From NCBI GenBank assembly GCA_963822825.1, contig CAWGIW010000001.1:186001-250000 (forward strand): a DNA stretch of 64,000 nt, written 5' to 3'. Positions 54,265 through 64,000 of the stretch are shown one piece after another (within the stretch, counting starts at the first letter, position 1; every line of letters starts with the position of its first letter). This DNA comes from JAWWPY01 sp963822825. GTDB lineage: Bacteria; Actinomycetota; Actinomycetes; Streptosporangiales; Streptosporangiaceae. The notes below the pieces were generated by a model that did no database searches, was not told where the DNA came from, and saw only the letters and a list, made by a program, of their open reading frames with translations. A program made the position numbers and the translations under genes.

Positions 54265-55230
54265 TCAGCGGAGCATCGGGGCGACGCTGTACGCCACCTG
54301 GAGCATCCCGAACCTGAGCATCAGATCCGCGACGCGCTGGAGCACGATCGGTTCGGCGTCCACCGGAAACTCGGGGGCCGTCATCAGCGCCGCTGTCATG
54401 CGCTGCGCGCCCGCGAAGGCGATCATGGCCCGCTGCACCGCGCCCAGGTTGCTCCCGGCGATCGCCTGCGCCGTTAGGATGGCGCGCCGGAAGGCCGCAG
54501 CGGTCCTCGGGTACTTGCGGGTCCACGCCTGGGTCACGATGAACCCGCTGATCGGGAAGTTCTCGGTGGTGCCCTGGTCGGTGTCGACGATCGGCTGGGC
54601 GCCGATTGTCATTTCCGCGCTGGTCAGGTACGGCTCGGGCAGATATGCGGCATCTATCTGGTGGGCCTTGAGAGCGGCGGCCATCTTCGGGAACGGGATC
54701 GCGACGAAGTGCACGCCAGGCGGCGATATCCCGGCGTCGGCGAGCGTCGAGCTCACCAGTAACGTCCCGATGTTGTTCAGCGCGTTGACACCGACCGACT
54801 TGCCTTTGAGCTGGGCTATCGACTGGATCGGTGACCCGGCCGGGACCACCACCTCCTGGCTGAAGGGCCGTAACATCGACGCTGCGGCGAGAACGCGCAG
54901 GCTGGCGTGGTGCAGTGCGTTCTGGAGGATGTAGGAGACGTAACCGCCGACGGTCACGTCGTACTTGCCCGTGAGCTGGTCGGTGATCGCGTCGGAACTG
55001 CTGATGGCGGCCACCACCTTTACGTGCAGGCCCTCGGCGGCGAACAGCCCGCGCTGCTGAGCGATGTACAGGGCCGCCGAGTCGACGGCCGGGACGGCCG
55101 CGACCGTCAGCTCTCGTTTCTCCGGTCCGGGCGCCGTTGCTTGCTTGGCGCCGCTGGCACAGGCTGTGACCAGTAAGGATGCCGCCACGGCCGCGCAGGC
55201 AGCAGGCAGCTTAGAAATCGGATGAATCAT
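54265..55230 (-). CDS. ABC-transporter substrate-binding lipoprotein (NMT1/SsuA/TauA-like), orphan
   Basis: 321 residues. Signal peptide with lipobox LLVTACASG. Periplasmic-binding fold type II: LTVAAVPAVDSAALYIAQQR, then GLFAAEGLHVKVVAAISSSD, AITDQLTGKYDVTVGGYVSY, IAQLKGKSVGVNALNNIGTL and IDAAYLPEPYLTSAEMTIGA. The family binds nitrate, sulfonates, thiamin precursors or similar small organics. No permease or ATPase gene is adjacent, so it either serves a distant transporter or has another role. Long AT-rich upstream region. Confidence 0.87.
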   Translation of the reverse strand: MIHPISKLPAACAAVAASLLVTACASGAKQATAPGPEKRELTVAAVPAVDSAALYIAQQRGLFAAEGLHVKVVAAISSSDAITDQLTGKYDVTVGGYVSYILQNALHHASLRVLAAASMLRPFSQEVVVPAGSPIQSIAQLKGKSVGVNALNNIGTLLVSSTLADAGISPPGVHFVAIPFPKMAAALKAHQIDAAYLPEPYLTSAEMTIGAQPIVDTDQGTTENFPISGFIVTQAWTRKYPRTAAAFRRAILTAQAIAGSNLGAVQRAMIAFAGAQRMTAALMTAPEFPVDAEPIVLQRVADLMLRFGMLQVAYSVAPMLR

Positions 55231-56329
55231 CCCATGTCCCCATATTCTCTACATGTCCAATAGAATCCCCCCGGATTCGCGAACAGAGAGAGCGAACAGA
55301 GAAGAAGGATAAATTGCGGCTTCTCAGAAAATCAATAGTTATGGCCTAATTAGGCATCCGGCATCGGCGGCTGGTGAGGTACCACCCGCTGCCCCGTTGG
55401 CCAGGGTCCGGGCCACCGCGAGCCGCTGGGCGGCTGGATAGCCCCCCGCAGGACGCACCGGCTGTCTTACGGCGGCCGGGACACTTCGGGCCTGGAGCCT
55501 GAGGGCCCGGCGCACCTGCACGCAACTACTGAGTCCAAAGGGGCGGGCGCGCCTGACTACTACCCGCCCCCGACCTTACGTCCCGACCTTGCTGGACAGA
55601 CAGCGGCGGAGCCGCCGGGGCGCCGACCCCGGACGCAGGCCCCGGGACGCAGGCCCAGACATCACTAAGCCAGGCACCCGGATTTAGCGCGACCGACATT
55701 CCATCGTTTATGCATGATATTGCAACTCATTTCATCCGCACGCATTCGCCGCGGGAGTGGTAACGAACAAGAACATCAACGGCCTAATCCGTGAATACAT
55801 ACCGAAAGGACTGATATTCTCAGGGACCAGGGAATCGTGAATCTTATCGTCGATTCAATGAACACTGAGTCGCGAAAGATGCTAGTGTTTCCGACTAGCA
55901 GAAGAAAGATGACGAGCTACCCCTCGCTTGTGTTGCATCGGCTGGATGAATGCAACACCGTCTACTGCTTGGGAAACAACGACACGGCCGGCCCGGCAAT
56001 GCCATGACCATCGAATGCGGCATCCCGGCGGCCGGGAGGACCTGACCAGACTGGCCAAATGAGGATCTTCGTGCCAAGGCAGCCCGCGCTGACTGGGGGG
56101 TCACCGACGGTGAAAACATTTCACACGGGGGAAATACTATTCGCTTCACCGGATCTGACGTTCCCGTGAAGCGAAACGGGGAAGGCCTATTCGCCCCAAT
56201 TACTCCGGCGGCGGCACAGCATCTATCCGGTATGTCGGAGCCAAGACGTACCCTCTGGCCGAAACGCCAACTTAGGGGGTATTGCGGAGCACGGAAGTCC
56301 CGTGCTTTGTCCTCAAAAGGGGAGGCAGG
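55231..56329. other. 1.1-kb non-coding region, partly AT-rich, with several hairpins
   Basis: No credible CDS. About 55250-55350 and 55690-55930 are clearly AT-richer than the window. Hairpins: GTGTTGCAT/ATGCAACAC (55930-55938, 55950-55958), GTGAAA/TTTCAC (56110-56115, 56119-56124) and TTCGCTTCAC/GTGAAGCGAA (56140-56149, 56166-56175). The stretch 56110-56329 is the long untranslated leader of the gene at 56330 and could hold a structured RNA. The central part (55360-55680) is GC-rich and featureless. Confidence 0.55.
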
Positions 56330-56671
56330 ATGAAGGGCAAGTTCGTTTCCGCGCTCGTGGGGCTGAGTGCGGCGGCCGCGATCGCGGTTCCTGGGGCAGC
56401 ATCGGCCTCGACGGCACATCAGACCGCGCCCGCACGGGCCACGTGGGGGTGGAACAACTGCCAGTGGCGGCCGGTGCCGTTCTGGGCCCTCGGGAGGTAC
56501 CACTGGGTCCAGGAAGGCTGGGGCTGGCGCTCGCGCTGCGTCCTGGAGCCGAACTGGGGCGGCGGTGGCGGTGGCGGCGGCTGGGGTAGCGGCGGCGGCG
56601 GTGGCGGCGGCGGTGGCTGGGACAACGGTCACAGCCGCGAGCACGGCGTGGAAGTCAAGGTCTCTCTCTAG
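56330..56671 (+). CDS. Small secreted glycine-rich protein
   Basis: 113 residues from ATG 56330, RBS GGGGAGG. The signal peptide MKGKFVSALVGLSAAAAIAV ends at ASA. The mature part has a Trp-rich stretch (WGWNNCQWRPVPFW, HWVQEGWGWRSRCVL) with two Cys, then two poly-Gly/Trp runs and a charged tail. No enzyme domain; probably structural or antimicrobial-like. The 5' leader is long with hairpins, and a strong terminator follows. Confidence 0.78.
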   Translation: MKGKFVSALVGLSAAAAIAVPGAASASTAHQTAPARATWGWNNCQWRPVPFWALGRYHWVQEGWGWRSRCVLEPNWGGGGGGGGWGSGGGGGGGGGWDNGHSREHGVEVKVSL

Positions 56672-56744
56672 GGAGGACAGCCCGGCGCCATGGCGGACGC
56701 ACGACTAGCTGACCATGGCCAGCGGGCAAGCATTAGCGGAACAC

Positions 56745-56790
56745 GCTCCCTAGGCCGTCGCGAGGCTCTTTTCGAGACGGCCTAGGGAGC
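56745..56790 (+). terminator. 15-bp stem terminator after the glycine-rich protein
   Basis: GCTCCCTAGGCCGTC (56745-56759) pairs with GACGGCCTAGGGAGC (56776-56790) across a 16-nt loop. Located between convergent genes, it probably works for both strands. Confidence 0.85.
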
Positions 56791-56830
56791 ACCCGGCATG
56801 AGCCCCCGTTATGGCGGCCGGCGCCGCGGC

Positions 56831-58268
56831 CTAGTCGCCCAGTTCGCCGCGACGGCGGGTCACGTACTCCTCGAGTTCGGCGCGGATCGCGTCATCGAGC
56901 GGTGGCTGCTCGTATTCCTCGAGCTTCTTGGCGTAGATCTCGGCCGCCCGGGCCGTGGTGTCTTTGCCGCCCATCCGCATCCAGCGCTCGTAGTTGGACG
57001 TGGAGGACAGCAGCGGCCGGTAGAAGCACTTGCGGAATCGCTCCATCGTGTGTTGCGCGCCGAGAAAATGGCCGCCGTGGCCAACCTCCTCGTGGGCGCC
57101 GAAGGCCAGCGACGCCTCGTCGATCTCCAGCGGCGTGAACTCGACGCGCAGCATCTGCAGCAACTCCACGTCGATGATGAACTTCTCGTAACAGCTCACC
57201 AGCCCGCCCTCGAGCCACCCGGCGGCATGCATGACCAAATTGGTGCCGGCCAGGAACGTCGGCAGGAGAGTCATCAGGGCCTCGTAGGCGGCCTGCGCAT
57301 CAGCGGTCTGGCTGGAATTCAGCCCGCCGCCGGTGCGGAACGGCAGGCCGAAGTGCCTGGCGAGCTGGCCAGTGCAGAGCAGTCCGATAGCGGACTCCGG
57401 CGTGCCGAAACTCGGCGAGCCAGACTGCATGTCGATGTTGGACAGGAACGAGCCGAAGATCACCGGGCAGCCGGGACGGATCAGCTGCGCCAGCGCGATG
57501 CCGGACAGCGCCTCGGCGATCTGCTGCACCAGTGCGGCCGGGATCGTCACCGGTGACATCGCGCCCATCAGGATGAACGGCGTCATCACCACCGGCTGGT
57601 TCGCGGCGCAGTACTCGAACTGCGCGTCGAGCATCCGGTCGTCCCAGCGCAACGGGGAATTGCAGTTGATCAGCGAGATCGTCGCCGGGGTGGCCTCGAT
57701 GTTCTCCCGGCCGCCGAACAGGATCTCGGTCATCCGGATGGTGTCCACCGCGTTCGGCCCGGACACCACGTTGCCCATGTAGAACTTGTCGGTCAGCGTC
57801 GGCAATGCATAGATCATGTCCAGATGCCGGGAGTCGAGCGGGGCGTCGTTCGGCTCGCAGATCACCCCGCCCGCCGAATCAAGCACAGGGAACGACTGGG
57901 CCAGCTTGGTCAGCGGGCGGAAGTCCTCCATGGTCGCTTCCCGCCGGACATCGCCGTCCCGCACAAAGGGCGACCCGTAGACGCCGCCGAAGACCATCGG
58001 GTCGCCGCCGATGTGCACCGTGTTGGCCGGGTTGCGGGCCTGCACGTCGAATTCCCGCGGTGCCTTGGCGACCTGCTCCAGCACGAAGTCCGGATCGAGG
58101 AAAACCACTTCACCTCCACCTTCTGGCCGGCCTGGCGGAACAACTCCACGGCCTCGGCTTGGCGAACTCCACGCCGATCTCGGAGACGATGCGGCGCCAG
58201 CCCCGGTCCAGGACCGTGACGGCATCGGGGGAGAGGATCTCGTAGCGCGGCATCGTGTTGCGGAACAT
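56831..58268 (-). CDS. Trimethylamine methyltransferase (MttB)-superfamily protein, non-pyrrolysine type (N-terminal frameshift)
   Basis: Catalyses transfer of a methyl group from an N-methyl compound to a corrinoid protein. The main frame covers about 425 residues: VVFLDPDFVLEQVAKAPREF, then GGVYGSPFVRDGDVRREATM, MGNVVSGPNAVDTIRMTEIL, INCNSPLRWDDRMLDAQFEY and GSPSFGTPESAIGLLCTGQL. The true N-terminus (MPRYEILSPDAVTVLDRGWR, RIVSEIGVEFAKP) lies in another frame upstream, with breaks near 58095 and 58150; the start is ATG 58268 or 58253. No in-frame TAG, so it is the pyrrolysine-free (MtgB-like) group. Substrate unknown. Divergent from the IclR gene. Confidence 0.87.
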
Positions 58269-58437
58269 CGCCACCTCGTTCCAGCCGACCTGGGCCCCGC
58301 GTCCGGCGGCCCGTGCTTGACCAGGCCCCGTGCTCGACCAGGCCAGCCTTGACCGCCCAAACGCGCTGAACGTAAGATCACATCGTAGAACAGAGTTCCG
58401 TAACATGGAACTTCCGTGGTCATGAAAGGCGCCCGCG

Positions 58438-59284
58438 GTGACCAGTCCCACCGGAACACAGGCGGTCGATCGGGCCGCCCGGCTGCTCACCGAAGTCGTG
58501 CAGTCCCCCGGCTCGGTGACCTTCACCGAGCTGGTCGACGCCACCGGGCTGGCCAAGAGCACCACATCCCGGCTGCTGCTCGCGCTGGAGCGGGGCGGCC
58601 TGGTCCGCCGGGACGGCGCCGGCCGGTTCCGGCCCGGCGAGCTGTTCGTCCGGTACGCCTGGCGGGGCGGGGCCGAGGCCGGCCTCGTCGATGTCGCCCA
58701 GCCCTATCTCGACCGGCTCGGCGAGGCCACCGGTGAGACCGTCAACCTCGGCGTCGAGCGCGGCGGCATGGTCGTACAGATCGCCCAGGTGGACTGCACG
58801 TACCTGATCGGCGGGCCCAACTGGCTCGGCCGCCCGGTCCCGCTGCACTGCTCGGCGCTCGGCAAGGTGCTGCTCGCCTACGGCGCCGTCGAGTTGCCGC
58901 CGGGCCGCCTGGAACGCCGCACCGCCCGGACCATCACCAGCCGGGCCGAGCTGGACGCCAACTTGGCCGAGTGCGGCGGAACGGCTATGCCATCACCGAT
59001 GAGGAACTCGAGCTCGGGCTGGTCGCTGTCGCCGCACCCGTCCGCCGCGACGGTGGCACCGTGGTCGCCGCGCTGTCGGTGTCCGCCCCCGCCACCCGGC
59101 TCACCCGCGCCCGGCTCGCCGCCGTCGCGCGGGAGTGCGCGGCGCAGGCCATCGCGCTGTCCGCGGCCCTCGGGCACCGGCCGCCCGCGCCCGCCTCAGC
59201 CCGAGTCCGAGCCCAGACGCCAGCCCGAGCCAAGACATCAGCCCGACGCAAGACGCCACCCAACCCGCAGAAAGAAGGTGCCGC

Positions 59285-59288
<4 letters not shown>
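58438..59288 (+). CDS. IclR-family regulator of the methyl-transfer cluster (frameshift near 58978)
   Basis: HTH (residues about 5-65): AVDRAARLLTEVVQSPGSVT, then FTELVDATGLAKSTTSRLLL and ALERGGLVRRDGAGRFRPGE. Ligand domain: YLDRLGEATGETVNLGVERG, LGRPVPLHCSALGKVLLAYG. At 58975-58985 a missing base disrupts AECRRNGYAITDEELELGLV; the rest continues in another frame through VAVAAPVRRDGGTVVAALSV to 59288 with an Ala/Arg-rich tail. Its TGA overlaps the GTG of the corrinoid-protein gene, so it is cotranscribed with the cluster and likely regulates it and the divergent MttB gene. Confidence 0.86.
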
Positions 59289-59953
<665 letters not shown>

Positions 59954-59981
59954 CCCGTGTCTCCCCGGCCGGCTGCCGTCC

Positions 59982-60029
59982 ATCGATGTGACATCGAGCG
60001 GGTTCTAGCCCGATCGATGTCACATCGAT
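59982..60029. repeat. Bipartite palindromic element, copy 2 (inverted relative to copy 1)
   Basis: ATCGATGTGACATCGA (59982-59997) and ATCGATGTCACATCGAT (60013-60029), starts 31 bp apart exactly as in the copy at 35147-35196. The spacer CGGGTTCTAGCCCG is itself an inverted repeat and contains GTTCTAGC, which matches the reverse complement of the copy 1 spacer. It lies in the 130-bp gap between the corrinoid protein and the pterin methyltransferase. Confidence 0.8.
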
Positions 60030-60087
60030 TGGGCCAGATGCGGCCCCGACCCCATTCGGCGCCAACTCCCACCTACGGAGGCGAACC

Positions 60088-61054
60088 GTGCATACCGTCC
60101 TGCGGTCCGCCACCAAGGAGGTCGTGATCGGCCACGACCGGCCGTTCTGCATCATCGGCGAGCGGATCAACCCGACCGGGCGGAAGATCTTCCAGGAGCA
60201 GCTGCGCGCGCGGTGACCTGTCCGCGATCGAGCGCGACGTGGCGGCGCAGGTGGCCGGCGGCGCCGACGTGCTCGACGTCAACATGGGCGTGCCGCTGAC
60301 CGACGAGGCCGACCTGCTGGCCGCGGCGGTCACGCTGGTGCAGGGAAGCTGACCGACCTGCCGATCTGCATCGACTCGTCGGTCGTCGAGGCGCTCGAGG
60401 CGGGCCTGGCCGCCTACCAGGGCCGGGCGCTGGTCAACTCGATCACCGCCGAGGACGAGCGGCATGGCGGCGATCCTGCCGCTGGTCAAGAAGTACGACG
60501 CCGCGATGATCGCGCTGCCCAACGACGAGGACGAGATCCCGATGGAGCCGCGACAAGCGCCTGGACCTGGTCGCGCAAGATCGTCGAGGTCGCGACCAGG
60601 AGTACGGCATCGCGGTCGAGGACATCGTGATCGACCCGCTGGCCATGCCGATCGGCGCCGACACCTCGCTCGTGGTCAGACGACGCTGGAGACGATCCGC
60701 CGCATCCGCGACGAGTTCGGGCTGAACATGACGCTCGGCGCGTCCAACGTGTCGTTCGGCATGCCCGGACGGCACGCGATCGGCGCGGCGTTCCTGCCGA
60801 TGGCGATGGCCGCCGGGCTGACCAGCGCGATCATGGACGCCCGCTCGCCGCAGATCGTCGAGGCCGTCCAGGCCGCCGACCTGCTGCTCGACCACGACGA
60901 GTGGGGCGTCTATGGATCGCCGCGCACCGGGCCAGCCAGGCCGCGCGCCGTGACCAGGCCCATGAGCGCACGCGACGATCGACCGACGTCGACGCCGCGC
61001 GCAAAGGGCTCGCCGCCGGGCCACGGCGTGAGGCGGCCGGCCACGCCGGGATAG
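60088..61054 (+). CDS. Methyltetrahydrofolate:corrinoid (pterin-binding) methyltransferase, many indels
   Basis: Starts at GTG 60088 with FCIIGERINPTGRKIFQEQL, the pterin-binding barrel start. Recoverable family segments in changing frames are VAGGADVLDVNMGVPLTDEA, DLPICIDSSVVEALEAGLAA, GRALVNSITAEDER, KKYDAAMIALPNDEDEIPME, VEDIVIDPLAMPIGADTSLV, FGLNMTLGASNVSFGMPGRH and AFLPMAMAAGLTSAIMDARS. Breaks near 60210, 60350, 60463, 60553, 60575, 60597, 60676 and 60911. The enzyme transfers the methyl group from corrinoid to tetrahydrofolate (MtvA/MtgA-like). The frames stay open and conserved between breaks. Confidence 0.8.
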
Positions 61055-62893
61055 ACGCGTTATTTTCGAGCCCGACGAACGGCGCGTGCGGGTGCCCCCG
61101 GGGGTGACCGTGTTCGACGGCGCGAGCTGGAACGGCATCGCCATCGACTCGACCTGCGGCGGCCACGGCACCTGCAAGAAGTGCAAGGTGCAGGTCGTCG
61201 ACGGGGCGGTGCCGGTGACCGCGCTGGACACCCGCGCGTTCACCGCCGAGCGAGCTGCGAGGCGGGTGGCGGCTGGCCTGCCTGGCGCTGGCCGACGACG
61301 GACGACCTGCGCGTGGAGGTGCCGCCGCTGGTCACCCGGCCCAAGGCGGCCACCGTCGGCGTCGGCCGGCAGGTGATCCTGCGGCCCGCGGTGCAGAAGC
61401 GCTACGTCGAAACCGGCGAGCCGACGCTGGCCGACCAGCGACCGACCTCGAGCGGCTGCTCGGCGCGATCGACGACCTCGAACTCCGGGCCGACCTGCAC
61501 GCGCTGCGGCGGCTGCGGCCGGGTGCTGCGCGCGGCGGACTTCAAGGTCACCGCGGTCATCGTCGACGAGGTGCTGATCGACGTCGAGCCGGGTGACACC
61601 CGGGCCGCCAGTACGGCATCGCGTTCGACCTCGGCACCACCACGGTCGTCGCCACGCTGCTCGACCTGACCACCGGCACGCCGGTCGCCGTGCGACTCGC
61701 ATGCTGAACCAGCAGCAGCCGTTCGGCGCGCGACGTGATCACCCGCATCAGCGCGACGATGATGGACCCGGCCGCGCTCGGCCGGCTGCGCGGCCGCGGC
61801 CACGAGACGCTCGGCCGAGCTGGCCCGGTCGAGGTGTGCGACGAGGGCGGCGTCGACCCGGGCGAGGTGTACGAGGTCGCGATCGCCGGCAACGCCACGA
61901 TGACCGCGCTCGCGCTCGGCATCGACCCGGAGCCGCTCGGCGTCGCGCCGTTCGTCATGTCGACCCGGCTGTCCCGCCGGTGGTGCTGGCCGCCGAGCTG
62001 GGGCTCGGCGGTGCACCCCGGGCCCGCGCCGTGCGTCTTCCCCGCGCTCGGCGCGTACGTCGGCGGCGACATCGTCGCGGGCATGCTCGCCACCGGCATG
62101 GACCGCGACAAGCGCATGCGGCTGTTCATCGACGTCGGCACCAACTGCGAGATCGTGCTCGGCGACGGCGAGCGGATGCTGTCGACCGCGGCGCCGGCCG
62201 GGCCGGCGTTCGAGGGCGGCGCCATCCGGTGCGGCATGCGCGCGGCCGACGGCGCGATCGAGGTGGTCAAGATGACCCCGGACGACGTCGAGCTGAGCGT
62301 CATCGGCGACGTCGAGCCGGTCGGCCTGTGCGGCTCGGGCCTGGTCGACGCGGTCGCCGAGCTGGTGCGGCTGGGGCTGCTGGACGCGCTCCGGCCGGTT
62401 CGTGCCCGAAGAGCGGCGCGTCGAGCTCGCGCCGGCGCTCGCTCGACCGGCTGACCATGCTCGGCGAGGAGCGCGTCTTCGTCCTGCACTGGCTCGGCGA
62501 GCCGGCGACGTGTCGCCGACACCGTCTACCTGTCCCAGCGCGACATCCGCGAGCTGCAGTTCGCCAAGGCCGCGATCGCGACCGGCTGGCGATGCTGCTC
62601 GAGGAGTTCGGCGCTCGAGCCGCGCGACATGCAGCAGGTGCTGCTGGCCGGCTCGTTCGGCAGCTACCTGTCCCCCGGCGACGCGGTGCGGATCGGCCTC
62701 GTGCCCAAGCTGCCGGTGCTGCGCATCGTGTCGGCCGGCAACGTCGCCGGCGAGGGCGCGAAGATGGCGCTGCTGAGCCGTCCGCGAGCGCGAGGGCGCC
62801 GCTCGCGCTGCTCGAGGAGGTGCGCTATGTCGAGCTCTCCGACCGCGCCGACTTCAACGACAAGTTCGTCGACCAGCTGCGTTCCCCGGCTGA
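61051..62893 (+). CDS. RamA-like ATP-dependent reductive activator of corrinoid proteins (2Fe-2S + ASKHA, DUF4445), many indels
   Basis: Recoverable from about ATA 61051 (a start codon may be corrupted). N-terminal ferredoxin-type domain: VPPGVTVFDGASWNGIAIDS, then TCGGHGTCKKCKVQVVDGAV with C-x5-C-x2-C iron-sulfur ligands. ASKHA/DUF4445 domain: IAFDLGTTTVVATLLDLTTG, VITRISATMMDPAALGRLR, VYEVAIAGNATMTALALGID, VFPALGAYVGGDIVAGMLAT, RLFIDVGTNCEIVLGDGERM and LLAGSFGSYLSPGDAVRIGL. The probable end is FVDQLAFPG, stop at 62891-62893. About sixteen indels. It restores Co(II) corrinoid to Co(I) using ATP. Confidence 0.8.
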
Positions 62894-62910
62894 GCAGCAG
62901 CCGCGTCGCG

Positions 62911-63650
62911 GTGATCGCCTGCGGCGCGCTGGCCGCAGCCGCGCGCGAGATCGTCGACCGGCGCGGCGTGGCCGTTGGACGTGCACCCGCTGCCGCCGCT
63001 GCTGCACAACCAGCCGCAGCGGATCGCCGGCAGGTCGAGCGAGCTGGCGCGCGAGCTGGCCCAGGCCCACGGCGCGGGTCGCGCGTGGGCTACGCCGACT
63101 GCGGCACGTACGGCGCGCTGGACGAGGTGTGCGCCCGGCTCGGCCTGCGCCGGCTCGCCGGGCTGCACTGCTACGACGTGCTCGGCCGGCGCCGGACGCG
63201 GCTGCGGGCGTTCTTCGACGAGCCGAGCCCGGCACGTACGTGTTCACCGACTTCCTGGTGCGCTCGTTCGCGCGGACGGTCGTGGCGCGAGCTCGGCCTG
63301 GACCGCTACCCCGAGCTGCGCGACGACTACTTCGGCAACTACAGGCGGGTGGTGTGGCTGGCCCAGGACCGCACCGACGAGCTGGGGGGCGGCCGCCGAG
63401 GTGGCGGCCGGATGTTCGGCCTGCCGCTGACCGTCGTCGAGACCGGCACGGCGGCCTCGAGCGCGAACTGGAACTCCTCCTGACCCCGGTACCAGCACCG
63501 CCGCGATCGTGGATGGAAAGGGTCGCCAGGACAACCCAAAGCGTCCACGCTCGGGAAACCACCGCAGCGGAACAACCCCCCACCCCACGCCCAACGGAGG
63601 TGGCCGGTGTGGGATTGGCGGAGGGGGCGGGGCGGTGCGCGGAGGGCTGA
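62911..63650 (+). CDS. DUF1638 protein, indels
   Basis: Begins near GTG 62911 (VIACGALAAAAREIVDRRG); the region before it overlaps the activator stop. Conserved DUF1638 parts: LPPLLHNQPQRIAG, GYADCGTYGALDEVCARLGL, GLHCYDVL, YVFTDFLVRSFARTVV, YPELRDDYFGNYRRVVWLAQ and LPLTVVETGT. One frame stops at 63483 (SSANWNSS); the frame with LERELELLLTPVPAPP runs to 63650, where its TGA overlaps the MetF ATG, so the longer one is likelier. DUF1638 genes accompany corrinoid methyltransferase clusters; function unknown. Confidence 0.72.
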
Positions 63651-64000
63651 TGAGCGCGGTGCCGCTGCTTGAGAACCCTCGGTACGAGGTGTTCCCGGCC
63701 AGTTCGGTCGAGGAGGCGGTGGCCGAGTGGGTGCCGGCCGGCATGACGGTGACGGTGACGGCGTCGCCGGCCAAGGGCCTCGATGCCACGCTTGACCTGG
63801 CCGAGCGGCTGGCCGCGCGGGGCTACCGGGTGGTCCCGCACGTGTCGGCCCGGCTGGTCGCCGACGACGCCCACCTGGCGGAGATCGTCGCGCGGCTGCT
63901 GGCTTGCGGGGTGGAGGACGTGTTCGTGCCGGCCGGGGACGCGGACCCGCCCGCCGGGCGCTTCGACAGCGCGCTGTCCCTGATCGAGCGGCTCACCGAG
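63650..64000 (+). CDS. Methylenetetrahydrofolate reductase family (MetF-like), truncated by window end
   Basis: Starts at ATG 63650, overlapping the previous stop (TGATG) with RBS GGAGGG. 117 residues are present: LENPRYEVFPASSVEEAVAE, WVPAGMTVTVTASPAKGLDA, ARGYRVVPHVSARLVADDAH, VARLLACGVEDVFVPAGDAD. This matches the FAD-dependent barrel start of MTHFR-type proteins (VPHLTAR-like motif). It would oxidise methyl-THF from the upstream methyltransferase to methylene-THF. C-terminus outside the window. Confidence 0.8.
   Translation, partial: MSAVPLLENPRYEVFPASSVEEAVAEWVPAGMTVTVTASPAKGLDATLDLAERLAARGYRVVPHVSARLVADDAHLAEIVARLLACGVEDVFVPAGDADPPAGRFDSALSLIERLTE

Noticed and set aside
55339..55521. 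60-residue minus-strand ORF in the 55-kb intergenic region
   Set aside because: Short, Ala/Arg/Pro-rich, no RBS or motif; probably chance.

Overview
The window is chromosomal DNA of a high-GC Gram-positive bacterium (Actinomycetota). GC content is very high, GTG starts and GTGA/ATGA stop-start overlaps are common, and the gene families are actinobacterial: an S-(hydroxymethyl)mycothiol-dehydrogenase-like enzyme, a DUF5709 protein, a deazaflavin (F420)-type oxidoreductase, a TIGR03084/DinB protein and ECF sigma factors with C-terminal extensions. The genus cannot be fixed from sequence alone; a filamentous soil or Streptosporangiales-like actinomycete would fit. No rRNA, tRNA, CRISPR array, transposase or phage gene was seen.

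Layout. 0-4 kb: start of a GntR regulator (cut by the window edge), a Tat-exported polysaccharide deacetylase, a YCII protein, a methyltransferase and a VapBC toxin-antitoxin pair. 4-12 kb: a compact minus-strand chemosensory operon (MCP, CheW, MCP, CheA with a C-terminal receiver, CheB, CheR) with no flagellar genes nearby; the two receptors share about 690 bp of nearly identical DNA. 12-22.5 kb: metabolic and housekeeping genes (zinc alcohol dehydrogenase, sulfotransferase-like protein plus class IV aminotransferase, aldo/keto reductase, VOC proteins, M50-like protease, nitroreductase, MFS exporter). 22.7-29.6 kb: a two-component system flanked by two copies of a 65-bp promoter element, followed by a lipoprotein and a MacAB-like efflux operon. 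29.7-35.8 kb: two ABC-2 exporters with TetR and MarR/GbsR-like regulators. 35.9-44.9 kb: DUF5709, FUSC, NhaA-thioredoxin fusion, NAD kinase, PAC2, carbonic anhydrase, and an epimerase divergent from a TetR gene. 45-51 kb: three ECF sigma factors, each fused to a zinc-finger/transmembrane/extracellular tail. 52-56.7 kb: secreted proteins and an orphan substrate-binding lipoprotein around AT-richer non-coding DNA. 56.8-64 kb: a corrinoid-dependent methyl-transfer cluster (MttB-like methyltransferase, IclR regulator, corrinoid protein, pterin methyltransferase, RamA-like reductive activator, DUF1638 protein, MetF).

How they work together. The chemosensory genes form one signalling unit coupled by stop-start overlaps. 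The response regulator probably controls both flanking exported-protein genes, and the efflux operon, through the duplicated element. The last cluster would move a methyl group from an unknown N-methyl substrate to corrinoid, then to tetrahydrofolate, then through MetF, with RamA keeping cobalamin reduced.

Reliability. More than twenty genes are interrupted by one- or two-base indels while the broken frames stay well conserved, and the density rises sharply after 59.9 kb. This looks more like a sequence with indel errors than widespread gene decay. I report the reconstructed genes and mark the breaks. The most unusual non-coding finding is a 48-50 bp element made of two TCGATGT-ACATCGA palindromes 31 bp apart, present at 35.15 kb and, in inverted orientation, at 59.98 kb.
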